Source of the DNA: Prado023 sp964638055
Lineage (GTDB): Bacteria > Actinomycetota > Actinomycetes > S36-B12 > CAIYMF01
Length of the DNA: 29,599 nt
NCBI GenBank assembly: GCA_964638055.1
Contig: CAZWXF010000024.1
Location: 1-29,599, forward strand
Reading direction: 5' to 3'
The notes beneath the pieces were generated by a model that had not been told where the DNA came from, made no database searches, and worked only from the letters and a program-made list of their open reading frames with translations. Both the position numbers and the translations under genes were made by a program. Of this stretch, positions 7,219 through 16,600 are shown one piece after another (positions within the stretch are counted from its first letter, which is position 1; the number at the start of each line of letters is the position of its first letter).

Positions 7219-9051
7219 CTACTTCCTTCCCTTGCCACGCTTGATCTGGGGTCGGTTGCCACCGGCCTCCGACGTGGTGATGCCCAGCTGCGCGCGCAGG
7301 CGGTGCCGTTCCACGATGGCCTCCTCGGCGACGTCCCGCCACGCCTTGAACGCTCGCTGGCGTCGAGTCCCGTCGTCCATCGGATCATCCTCCATGGAGA
7401 TCACCACCTGGGCGACGCGGTCGATGAGCGCCCGCAGCCTGGCCGCCTCCGGATGGTTCAGGTGCGGCCGCGCCAGGACGGACAGCGCCGGGGCTGGGTC
7501 CGTCGTCCTGGCGGATCGGGCAGGGACGCGTGCCGGTGGCGCGGCCTCGGACTCGTCCCCAGCCGCAGCCGGTGGCGGCCACGGGCGTGATGCGGGCGGA
7601 CCCGGCCAGCGGTCCCCGGCAGGGGCATCCGCGCGCCGCCCCGGGTCGAGGGGCGGCGCAGTCGGATTCCCCGCACCGGACCCCTCCAGGCCTACGGCAG
7701 CGGGCGGGGCGACGGGCGTCACTGCGGACAGCCTCGATCCGGTCCCCGCAGCCCAGGAACCCGGTGTCGCGGGAGCACGTGGCACGGATCCGATGCTGGA
7801 CTCGGCGGGGGGCATCGTCGGCGGCACCGGAGTCCCCTGTGTGAACGGCGCGACCGGCCGCGCATGCGGGGCTGGCGACACGTGCGGGGCCACCGACTCA
7901 GGCCGGGGCGGCGCGGCCGTCACGGCCACCGTCGACTCCCCGCCGATCCCCCTCGATCCGCGCAGGAGGTCGGGTGCGGGAGCCCGCTCCGGCCGGGGAT
8001 GCAGCTGGCGGTGGCGCTCGTGGGCGGCCTGCACTCCGGCCAGGGTTCCTGCCAACCGATCGGGGTCCAGGCCATCGGGCTGGCGGAGCTGGGCGTCGAG
8101 GGTGGCGAACCACTGGTTGCAGAACGGGCAGGGCTCGGCCGTGCCGCGGCCCTGGCCCGATTCCGGGTCACGGTCGACCGCCGCCTCGGTCAGCTCGACC
8201 GTGCCCGGGACTCGGGCGGCCACCGGGAACTCGGGCCCGAAGAGGTTGAGGTCCGCGGTCAGCCCCACCGCCAGGGGGGTCCCGAGGGTGACGCGCGGGG
8301 CCATCGAACGCACGTCGAACGTGGCATCCCAGAGGTCCTCGGCCGGCAGCAGGCTCAGGACCGTGTCGAGCAGGCCGCCCGCCCAGATGAAGTCATCGAT
8401 GACCGCGATCAGCTTGGTCCGCGCCTGGCTGTGCAATGCGTCGTGCACAGCCCGGAACATGCGGTGAAGCTGGACCTGTCCGGTCGGCTCGGCCGCGATG
8501 ACGCGCAGCACGTCGGGTTGGGGGGTCGTCGGGCGCAGCCACCGCTGGCCGGGCCGGGCCGCAGCCACCTCCTGCGCCCCCCAGGGTGTGCACCAGTGGT
8601 CGGGGTCCCAGAGCTGGCTGGGTCGGATCGAGCGCACGCGGGCACCCGCGGACTCGCGATCTGAGGGGGAGCCGTGCCGGCGGGTGACCACGAGGCACTC
8701 GGTGAAGTTGTTGCCGGGCCGGTTCGACGCGTCCCGTTCGGCATACATGGTGTGGATCAGGAACCGTCGTGGCGTGTTGCCCCGGCCCAGCCAGGCCAGA
8801 CGACGGGGCCGCTCGTAGACGTCGATGCCCGCCTGGAACGGCAGCGAGGGATCGTCCCACCAGGGCAGCCTCTCGATCAGCCCGCGGCCCTCGGCCACCG
8901 CGTCCGCGGTGAGGCCGGCCAGATCGTGGTGGTTGGCGACCGACCAGCCGTGCTCGCCGACGGACGTGTAGGAGAACGCGCCCAAGACCTGCCCGCCCCC
9001 GAGCGCTGGCTGCTCGGCGTGCCCCATGCCGGCGCCGCCCGTCTCAGGCAT
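7219..9051 (-). CDS. GTPase-associated protein 1 (GAP1)-like protein
   Basis: A 610-aa protein. Residues about 22-290 form a folded region with FSYTSVGEHGWSVANHHDL and RPGNNFTECLVVTRR. These resemble what I remember of the N-terminal domain of GTPase-associated protein 1 (Q.xYTS and RxGNxFAHxLV motifs), a family found beside DO-GTPases. A single CPFC pair follows at 308-311, then a Pro/Ala-rich linker (about 340-520) and a charged helical C-terminus ending in a Lys/Arg-rich tail. Next to a DO-GTPase-like gene the assignment gains weight, but I cannot run a profile search. The start at 9051 overlaps the previous gene's stop by 8 nt; an alternative ATG lies at 9027. The likely role is a regulator or effector of the GTPase. 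Confidence 0.65.
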   Translation of the reverse strand: MPETGGAGMGHAEQPALGGGQVLGAFSYTSVGEHGWSVANHHDLAGLTADAVAEGRGLIERLPWWDDPSLPFQAGIDVYERPRRLAWLGRGNTPRRFLIHTMYAERDASNRPGNNFTECLVVTRRHGSPSDRESAGARVRSIRPSQLWDPDHWCTPWGAQEVAAARPGQRWLRPTTPQPDVLRVIAAEPTGQVQLHRMFRAVHDALHSQARTKLIAVIDDFIWAGGLLDTVLSLLPAEDLWDATFDVRSMAPRVTLGTPLAVGLTADLNLFGPEFPVAARVPGTVELTEAAVDRDPESGQGRGTAEPCPFCNQWFATLDAQLRQPDGLDPDRLAGTLAGVQAAHERHRQLHPRPERAPAPDLLRGSRGIGGESTVAVTAAPPRPESVAPHVSPAPHARPVAPFTQGTPVPPTMPPAESSIGSVPRAPATPGSWAAGTGSRLSAVTPVAPPAAVGLEGSGAGNPTAPPLDPGRRADAPAGDRWPGPPASRPWPPPAAAGDESEAAPPARVPARSARTTDPAPALSVLARPHLNHPEAARLRALIDRVAQVVISMEDDPMDDGTRRQRAFKAWRDVAEEAIVERHRLRAQLGITTSEAGGNRPQIKRGKGRK

Positions 9052-10948
9052 TGCCCAGCCTGAGGTAGCTCGGCGGGGGGTCGATGACCGCGATGGGCGG
9101 CTCGTGGAGCGGGTCGGCGATCAGGCGGATGAAGCCGGTGTCGGGGAGGTCGCGCGGCAGGTCCACGGCCAATGGGGTCCGGGCCTGCAGGGTGAGCTCC
9201 CACGAGCCGAACCCCTGCCCGTCCGACCGGGACAGGGGGAACGCCGTCTGGGACCACACGAGGGTGAAGCCTGCAGTCAGCTGCTCGGCGCTGCGCAGGA
9301 GCAGGCGGTTGCGCTGCCTGGCGCCGAGCAGCGTGCTCTTGCGCTCCACCTCGAACGTGTACTCGACGAGCACCGGGAACACACCACGGACCGTCGCGAC
9401 GGCCGAGTGCTTGCCACTGCCCGAGTGCTGGCTGTAGCCGGCCAGGTGAAGGGCGCACGGACCCGAGCTGAACCGCAGGTCACGAGCCAGCAGGAAGCCG
9501 CCGAAGGCGTCGTAGTCCTCGCGCCCCAGCGAGGCGAACGGCTGCGGGGCGCGCGCGGGGTCGGGCGGAGCGCTGTCCACGGGGGTTCTCCACAGGTCGA
9601 CCCGGGCTGCCCCACGCGGCCACCGGAACGCGATCAGGACCTGGTCGACGCGATCGATGACCACCAGGTCCGAGGGCGGGTCGGCGCGCAGCCAGCGCAG
9701 CGAGCGCCCGGGCCGGGCCTGACGGCCGTGCCGCGTGACCGGGGTGAAGAACACCGCTGAGCTGTCGGAGCTCACGTCGACGTTGAGCATGTTGCTGCGA
9801 CCGGCATCCTCCCGGACGGGATTGCGGATCGGCGTGCTCAGATCGAGGTTGTACGGGTACTTGCCGAGCTCGTCGAAGACGACCTGGCCCGCCGACTGGA
9901 TGTCGGCGGGGGGTGCCTGCTGTGAGAAGTAGACGTCGACCTGCCCCACCGGCAGTGTGGTCCAGCTCAGGTTGACGATCGAGTCGGAGACGGGTTCGGC
10001 CACCAGGTCCATCACCGCCGCGAGCCGGACCGGCAGGGACGCGCGTTGGATGGCGGGCGTCGCGCACCATTCGGTCTGGTCCTCCCAGCGAACGCCGGCG
10101 TAAAGGAAGTAGACGTACTCCTCGCCCGGCACGACCTCGGGATCGACAAGACCGCGGGTGGCGATGTCCTCGCCGTCGGCGCTCGAGGGCCGATTCCGCC
10201 GGATCTCCGACTTGGTGCGCTTGGCCCACCGGAACCTCTGGTCGGGCAGCGCATCCCAGCTCACCACGAGCTGGCTCCCCTGCGGCGCGACCGCCACGCC
10301 AAGCGGCGGCCACAGGACGTAGGCCCGATCGTCGCAGCCTGCGTGCATGTGTGGCGGGGTCACCACCGCGGTCGCGATGTCCGGTCCGGTGTAGGCCCAC
10401 ACCTCGTAGTAGCGGGATCCGGAGGTGGGGCGGTTGACGGACGACGAGTCGGCGATGCTGGTGGCCGTCGTGACCGCGAGCGTGGCCTCGACGCTCTCCG
10501 CCATCGAAGCGGGCGGGGCTCCGTCCGCCGCCACCACGCGGTAGACCGCGATCCCCGGCCCGGTCCACGGCGGCCACGAGATCAGCGCCCGCCACTGCCC
10601 GCCCTCCGCAGCCACGAGCTTGACCTGCAGGGGCAGAGGTTCGTACGGCTCCGGCGCGACGTCCCACACCGCCATGGCGGCCACGGAGACCCGCGTGCCG
10701 TCCACCTCGATCTCGTCCCGCCCGAACTGGGGCTCGGGATCGTCTGCTGCCGCCCCGTCACCGGAGACCGGCCCTGCACTCCCCGCCGGGCCGAGGGGGG
10801 GCTGGGGCCCTGCCGGCGGGTGCCCAGTACCCCCGCCCGGCTGCGTCTGCGGGGGCTCCGACTTCGCGAAGGGGTTGCGGGGCCGCGGCCTGCGGCCACC
10901 CTCGCTGTCAGACCCACCGCTCACTGTCATCTCCTCGTCCCACACCAT
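9044..10948 (-). CDS. Protein with fibronectin type III-like modules
   Basis: A 634-aa protein with a disordered Pro/Gly-rich N-terminus (about 1-75; includes RPRPRNPFAKSEPP). It is followed by beta-sandwich modules that look like fibronectin type III repeats. One spans about 107-196 (WRALISWPPWTGPGIAVYRV to YYEVWAYTG). A second spans about 213-305 (SQLVVSWDALPD to YVYFLYAGVRW). A third starts near 312 (IVNLSWTTLPVGQVDVYFS). Further divergent beta-rich sequence follows. There is no signal peptide or membrane span, so this is probably a cytoplasmic scaffold, unlike most bacterial Fn3 proteins, which are secreted. The gene lies 15 nt after the two-TM protein gene. An alternative start at 10930 (MTVSGG) has a GAGGAG directly against the ATG; 10948 has better spacing. 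Confidence 0.75.
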   Translation of the reverse strand: MVWDEEMTVSGGSDSEGGRRPRPRNPFAKSEPPQTQPGGGTGHPPAGPQPPLGPAGSAGPVSGDGAAADDPEPQFGRDEIEVDGTRVSVAAMAVWDVAPEPYEPLPLQVKLVAAEGGQWRALISWPPWTGPGIAVYRVVAADGAPPASMAESVEATLAVTTATSIADSSSVNRPTSGSRYYEVWAYTGPDIATAVVTPPHMHAGCDDRAYVLWPPLGVAVAPQGSQLVVSWDALPDQRFRWAKRTKSEIRRNRPSSADGEDIATRGLVDPEVVPGEEYVYFLYAGVRWEDQTEWCATPAIQRASLPVRLAAVMDLVAEPVSDSIVNLSWTTLPVGQVDVYFSQQAPPADIQSAGQVVFDELGKYPYNLDLSTPIRNPVREDAGRSNMLNVDVSSDSSAVFFTPVTRHGRQARPGRSLRWLRADPPSDLVVIDRVDQVLIAFRWPRGAARVDLWRTPVDSAPPDPARAPQPFASLGREDYDAFGGFLLARDLRFSSGPCALHLAGYSQHSGSGKHSAVATVRGVFPVLVEYTFEVERKSTLLGARQRNRLLLRSAEQLTAGFTLVWSQTAFPLSRSDGQGFGSWELTLQARTPLAVDLPRDLPDTGFIRLIADPLHEPPIAVIDPPPSYLRLGNA

Positions 10949-10963
10949 GCACCGTCCCTGCCC

Positions 10964-13600
10964 TCAGAAGCGGACACCCGTTGAGACCGGTGCCACTTCG
11001 GGCTCCGACTCGTCGCCGCGGTCCTGCTTGAGATCGACGTCAGCCATGGTCAACGGCCTCGTAGAGATGAGGATCGAGGTGACCTCGTCCAGCACGTGCC
11101 GCGGATCGAGAAGGTCGCCCGATCCGGCCATCCGTGCGGCGAGGTCCTCCTCGGCGCGGGTCAGCTCCCGGCCCAGCCCACGCAGGGAGAACGCCGAGGT
11201 GCTGAAGTCGGCGGGAGGCTGCCCGCTGCGACCCACATCCGGCAGCACCCTGCCCTCCACGGAGACCACGTCGAACGCCCCACGGATCAGCGCGTCGAGG
11301 CTCGCGTGCCCCGAGCGCTCGATCAGGTCGGCGGTGTGCCGCAGGATCAGGCCCTCGGCCACGGGTGTGGCCAGCCGAAGGCCGAATTCGTCCGGCTCGC
11401 TGATCGCGGCAAGCCACAGCTGCAGGCGCACGTCCTCCAGGGCGCACACATCCTCGGGCACCTGGGCCAGGAACTCGGGCCGCTTGGCCAGCACCGCGAA
11501 GGACTCGCCCAGGAAGTCTGACCAGGCCCTGCCGACGGTCGTGCGGCGGGACCACGCCAATGAGGACACCTCATCCCGGGCCGCCTCGCGGTCCCGGGGC
11601 TCGTATCGGCCGAAGGTCACACTCGGTGGCACGTTCCCCACGAGCCGGGTGACGCGCGGGGCCGTCGAGCGAGCGCGGCCGAACGGCTCGTTGAGGAACA
11701 CCGGGAGGAGTCGCGACCAGGCAAGGTACTGGGAGTAGACCCGGTGCAGCCGGTGCAGGTTCTCGATGAGGACGGGGATCTCGCGCTCCAGGCGGGCGAC
11801 CAGCGACTCCTCGTCACGTGCCCGGTGGATCAGCTGGAAGACACGCCGTTGGACCGAGAGGTACTTGCCCACGAGCGTGAGGAACCAGACCAGGACAAGG
11901 GTGGGAACCCACCACCAGGCGCTCCACGGCAGCACGTCGATCCAGTCGAGGAGGCCCAGGACGGCCCCGACCCCCAAAGCGACCAGGGTCGCGACCTTCG
12001 TGAAGTGGCTGAGCTCACCCGCCAGGTCCTCCGCCTCCCGGGTCGGCGGCGCCGAAGCCTGGGAGAGCTGGTCCATCCGCTCCTGGACCCGGTCCCGGAA
12101 CTGGTTGATCTCCCCCACCAGCATCTCCCCCACCGACCCGAGGAACGACGCCCGCCAGTGCTGGGCGGCACGTTGGAGGTCCCGGCGGTTGCGCTCGACA
12201 TCGTCACTGCCCAGGCCCTCCACGCGCGAGAGCTCGCCGAGCTCGGCCAGTGCGTCGTCGCATCGCCGCAGGTCGTTCACGGCGAGCTCGTCGGTCACCG
12301 TGGCCAGGGTGATCCCGTTGACCGGGCGCCACGTCTGCACGCGCGAGGGCGCCAGCTGATCGATGGGGTACCACCGTGGCACGCCCTCGTCGACGACCGG
12401 CTCGATCCCCCGCTGGCGCTCCCCGCTGGCCAGGGCCAGGACGGTGTCGATCGTCGCCCGCCAGAAGGACTCCTGGCCGCTGGGCGGGGAGGTGGGCGCG
12501 AGCTCGAGGTCGAGCCGTCGCAGCTGGTCGAGGATGTGCTCGATGCTCTCCTCCGAAGCGGTGGCCCAGCGCAGCGCCTCCCGGGAGCCACTCCGGGCGG
12601 GGATCCCGGCGACGGTGACACGCTTGCTGCTCGCCTGACCGAAGATCGCGTTGGTGAGGCGTCCCGCGGCCGTCGACTTCCCCCGATGCATCAGGACCTT
12701 GGACAGCTCCGAGGGGGCCATCACCAGTGCTCGCCACAGGAACGAGAAGAACATCGTGATGGCCGCCAGGGCGCCGACCTCCTCGGCTTCGCTGGCCCGC
12801 GCCACGCGCGGAGGAGGTTCCAGGGACAGCCGGTCGCGAAGGTCCTGTATCCGGCCGGCGAACGCTGCCGACCTGGACGCGGGTACGGTCCCCGGGGCGC
12901 GCAGGGCTGCCGGGGACAGCGCGGCATCCCACACGAGGTCCAGGACCTCGCTGCCGTCCAGCCTGACGTGGAAGGCGCGGGCCATGAGGACGTCGTCGCG
13001 CGTGTGCGTGTGGTCCCAGGGCGTCGCCCCCACCCCCACCCACAGCGCCGCGACGGTGGCGGTGAAAGCGGCCGCGTGCGCCGCGACCTCCTGTATCCGC
13101 GCGGGATCGTCGGGCCTGCAGTGAAGGTCGAAGCCCGCGTTGGCCGGGGACTCCCCCTCCTGCGGCGCTGCGATGAGGGTGTCCCAGCCGGGCCATGCGG
13201 GCAGGGTCGGATCCCAGTGGCCGCCGTGCCACGTGATGAGCACGTCCATCGCCCCCACCCGGCGGGGCAGCCGGTCGAAAAGGAGCTTGCCGGCGAGGTG
13301 CCGCTGCGTCCGCGCGTCGAGCCAGGTGGCATCCCAGCCGATCGGATCGAGCACGACGACGCGCACGGGGCGCCCCTCCACCAGGCGTGACAGCGCCACG
13401 ACCTGCTGCGGAGCGCTGGGCGAGGGGGGGACGACCACGAGGTTCTGCCCCAGGGCCTCGCCCCGCCGGTGGATCTCGGCGACGCTGAGCAGGGCGTAGC
13501 CCTCCAGCCATCCTGCAGCACTCCAGTCGGCGAGGAGCCCGACGGTCAGCTGCGAGACCGGATCGAGCGGGTCGTGGACGACCAGGGTGAGCACGGACAT
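10964..13600 (-). CDS. Large two-TM protein of unknown family
   Basis: An 878-aa protein I do not recognise. The N-terminal 200 residues look alpha/beta (LTLVVHDPL, RVRVVVLDPIGW, MDVLITWHGGHW) and may be Rossmann-like. The middle is helical and charged. Near residues 533-550 and 557-575 lie two hydrophobic spans (VATLVALGVGAVLGLLDWI and WWVPTLVLVWFLTLVGKYL) separated by a very short loop, which would make a membrane hairpin with both large flanks cytoplasmic. Residues beyond 580 are helical again. The start codon shares one base with the stop of the tubulin-like gene (TGATG), a strong sign of translational coupling. It could anchor the tubulin/GTPase complex to the membrane, but that is inferred from position and topology only. 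Confidence 0.8.
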   Translation of the reverse strand: MSVLTLVVHDPLDPVSQLTVGLLADWSAAGWLEGYALLSVAEIHRRGEALGQNLVVVPPSPSAPQQVVALSRLVEGRPVRVVVLDPIGWDATWLDARTQRHLAGKLLFDRLPRRVGAMDVLITWHGGHWDPTLPAWPGWDTLIAAPQEGESPANAGFDLHCRPDDPARIQEVAAHAAAFTATVAALWVGVGATPWDHTHTRDDVLMARAFHVRLDGSEVLDLVWDAALSPAALRAPGTVPASRSAAFAGRIQDLRDRLSLEPPPRVARASEAEEVGALAAITMFFSFLWRALVMAPSELSKVLMHRGKSTAAGRLTNAIFGQASSKRVTVAGIPARSGSREALRWATASEESIEHILDQLRRLDLELAPTSPPSGQESFWRATIDTVLALASGERQRGIEPVVDEGVPRWYPIDQLAPSRVQTWRPVNGITLATVTDELAVNDLRRCDDALAELGELSRVEGLGSDDVERNRRDLQRAAQHWRASFLGSVGEMLVGEINQFRDRVQERMDQLSQASAPPTREAEDLAGELSHFTKVATLVALGVGAVLGLLDWIDVLPWSAWWWVPTLVLVWFLTLVGKYLSVQRRVFQLIHRARDEESLVARLEREIPVLIENLHRLHRVYSQYLAWSRLLPVFLNEPFGRARSTAPRVTRLVGNVPPSVTFGRYEPRDREAARDEVSSLAWSRRTTVGRAWSDFLGESFAVLAKRPEFLAQVPEDVCALEDVRLQLWLAAISEPDEFGLRLATPVAEGLILRHTADLIERSGHASLDALIRGAFDVVSVEGRVLPDVGRSGQPPADFSTSAFSLRGLGRELTRAEEDLAARMAGSGDLLDPRHVLDEVTSILISTRPLTMADVDLKQDRGDESEPEVAPVSTGVRF

Positions 13601-16600
13601 CAGAAGTCGACTCCCGTGACCGGCTCGGACGGGCCCTCCGGGGTGGCGTCCGTGGCCGTGATCCCCTCGACGATGCCCGTGAGCTGCTCGGTGGCCCAGA
13701 TGACGTCCGGCGCCAGGGAGTTCAGCAGAGGCCGAACGTCGTAGCGCATCTGCTCGATCCGCGGGGACTTGGCCGGCTCCGCGCCCCCGAACGCCGAGGT
13801 GACGCCCTGGTCCAGCGCGGCCAAGTAGGCCACCGCCGCCTCCTTGCGCGCCTGCGCCGTCTGCGGCGTCGCTCCCGGTGCGGCGCCCCGCTCCGCGCGA
13901 CGCGGCCCTCCCTCGGGGGGGCGCTCGTCGGCCACGATGAAGCGGGTCAGGTAGCGCGTCGCCCCGAATGTCGTGTCGTACTCCCGGCCCTGGCGGTTCG
14001 ACGGGCTGCCGTACAGCGAGCGGAGAGCCAGGTAGGGCGCCAGGGGCGCCAGCGTGGGGTCGAAGCCGCACTGGGCGATCGCCACGAGGTAGGCCTCCAG
14101 GATCGCGCCGACCTCGTCGCTGTCGAAGCCCTGGGCATGCGCGGTGAGCAGGGGCGCGGGGAAGCGCAGCCACGTCGCGCTGGCCTCGGAGTAGACGGCA
14201 AGGGGCTCGTTGCGCTCGTACGGGTTCTGCTGGTAGACCCCGCGCAGCCTGCCCGTCATCCGCCCGACGATGTAGCCGGCGACGAGGCTGCGCCGCTCGA
14301 CCGGCGTCATGGGCAGGCAGCCGACAAGCGGTCGGGCGCGCCGGTTGCGCCACATGTCGGCGACCGCCCCGGCCGCGTTCACCCGCGAGAGGGCGGCCCC
14401 CAGCGGCCGCAGCAGCGAGGGCAGGGCCAGGGGGACCATCGGCGGGTAGGAGCCGAAGACATCGAGGTGGACCGTCCCGGTGTCCTCGTCCAGCGCACTC
14501 TGGAACCCCTCGATCGCCTCGGCGGCGACCGATCCGCGGTCGCGGAGCACGCTCAGCAGGCCGTCGGCGGCTCCGCCGGGGAGGTCCCTGAGCGGGACGC
14601 CGGAGAACTTGAACATCTCCTCCAGCTTCACGTTCGGGTGGACCAGGGCGAAGGCGGGGGCGTCGACCTGCACCAGCGGGGCGGCGTGCTGCAGCACGAC
14701 CGCGAACTTCCCCGCCAGCGCGGCGCTGCGACGCGACGCCACCCCCGTGCCCGACTCGCTGAGGTATCCCCTGATCCCCTGCCGAAGGAAGGGGGCAAGC
14801 TCGCCGTTGGGCCGGTTCACCCACGCCCGGGACCGGGCGACAACGGCGCGCGGATCGGTGTCGGTCGAGAAGGCTGCGGCGCTGGAGACCCGGCCCAGGT
14901 CCGGCCGGGACGGGTCGCGGACCATCCCCACGGGCACCCACGGACCCAGCGTCCGAATGGTGACGGACTCGTTCGTGTCGTCGTTGTGGCCCGCCCAGCG
15001 CCCGGTGAGCACCTCCTGGAACACCGCCTCGCGCGCCTCGCCCACGGTGGCCAGGCCTCGGGCGCGACGGATGACGTCCAGATCCGCGTCGACCTGCTGG
15101 GGGAACGTGTCCGGATCGATGAGCATCACCTCGTTGTGGGCGCCCCGGAAGCGCGTGGCAACGTTTCCCGCGGCCGAGGGCCACTCCCCGTAGACGTCGG
15201 TGCGCGCCTCCGCGATGCCTTCCCGCAGCGGGACCCGCGCCCGGGCGGCCTCCAGCGTGCCCAGCGCATCCTGCAGGGCACGGGCCAACGGGTTGGCGAA
15301 CTTGTCGCCGAACTCGCTGAGGGCGTCGGAGAGCAGCCCAGCGACGACGCCACCGGCGACTCGAGTCACTGCCGTCGCATGGTCGTTCTGCAGCTGTCGG
15401 ACCAGGTCGGAGTTGGCCGGCGGCGTGGGCATCTTCGCGATCTCGTCCAGCCGTCCGGCGGGCGGCCCCGGGAGGGCGGCCACCCCTTCCGGGGCGAGCG
15501 CTCGGGACTCGGCCTGGAGCGAGCGCGACCAATGGGAGGTGTCCTCCTTGAGGTGGAGCACCACGCGGCGCGCGACACCGAGCCCCTGGCGGGCCGCGAT
15601 CCCCTCGACGGCCCGCAGGACGTCGCTGCTGAGTCGCTGGACCCACTCATAGGCCGCCGCATAGCCGACCTCCTGCACCTGGGCCATCGCCGGGCGCGCG
15701 GAGTCCCCGCCGACCTGGCGCAGTGCCCCGACGTAGTCCTGCGCCTGGTGGGAGTTCAGGACGCGGGGGTGCTGGTAGATCCGCTCGAAGAGGATGCGCC
15801 GGATCGGTGCGGCGAGCTCGGCTCGCGCTGCCTGGGGATCCCGCCCGCGTGCGAGCAGGGGCAGGACTGCGGCGGGCTGACCCGTGCCGGGCAGGCCCAG
15901 GTCCCGGCGAAGCGCGTCATAGGCGGAGTCGGCCGCCAGCTCCATGTCGCGCTCGGCCGAGGAGCGAGCGCCCTGGGAGGCCCCGGCGAGCCGGTCGACC
16001 GCGTCCCGCGCGATCCGCTGGGAGAGGTACTCGGCGTAGCGGTCGCGCCCCAGCGAGAGGCGCCCGAAGCCGAACGTGCCCCACAGGACGGTCTGCTTGT
16101 CGAGGCTGCCCTCCCCCAGCCAGCGCAGGTCGGTGTTGCGCGAGTTGGGGTTGGTCATGTCGTACTGGACGAAGTCCGAGATGGCCGTGGGAGACGCGAC
16201 GAGGCCGGCCAGTCCCCGGCCGATGGCCCGGAAGACGGTGTCCATCGTGCCGTCGCCGAACAGCGCGGAGCGCTCGCCCTGGGAATTGCCGATGGGGAAG
16301 ACCCGCCGGAACGTCTGGCTCTCCGACCCGCCACCGACGGCGAAGCCCAGGTCGGCCAGCAGACGGTTCTCGTCGAAGGCGGCCTCCATGGTGGCGGCTC
16401 GGCGCAGCTCGTCGTCGTCCTCGGGCACGAGGATCCGCTGGCCGTTGGCCCCAAGGGCCGTCGCCAGCAGCTCGCCCATCGCGGCCAGCCCGTTGCCCTC
16501 CACGCCTGTCCGGGCATTCTCGGGCAGCTCGCTGAAGACCTCGGAGGTGTAGAGGAAGAGGCTGGTCAGCCCCAGCCAGGTCGGTCGCAGGCGGGTGAGG

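Noticed and set aside
13601..15646. Upstream extension of the two-TM protein to 1560 codons
   Set aside because: It lies inside the tubulin-like gene in another frame and is low-complexity; the start at 13600 overlaps the tubulin stop as TGATG.
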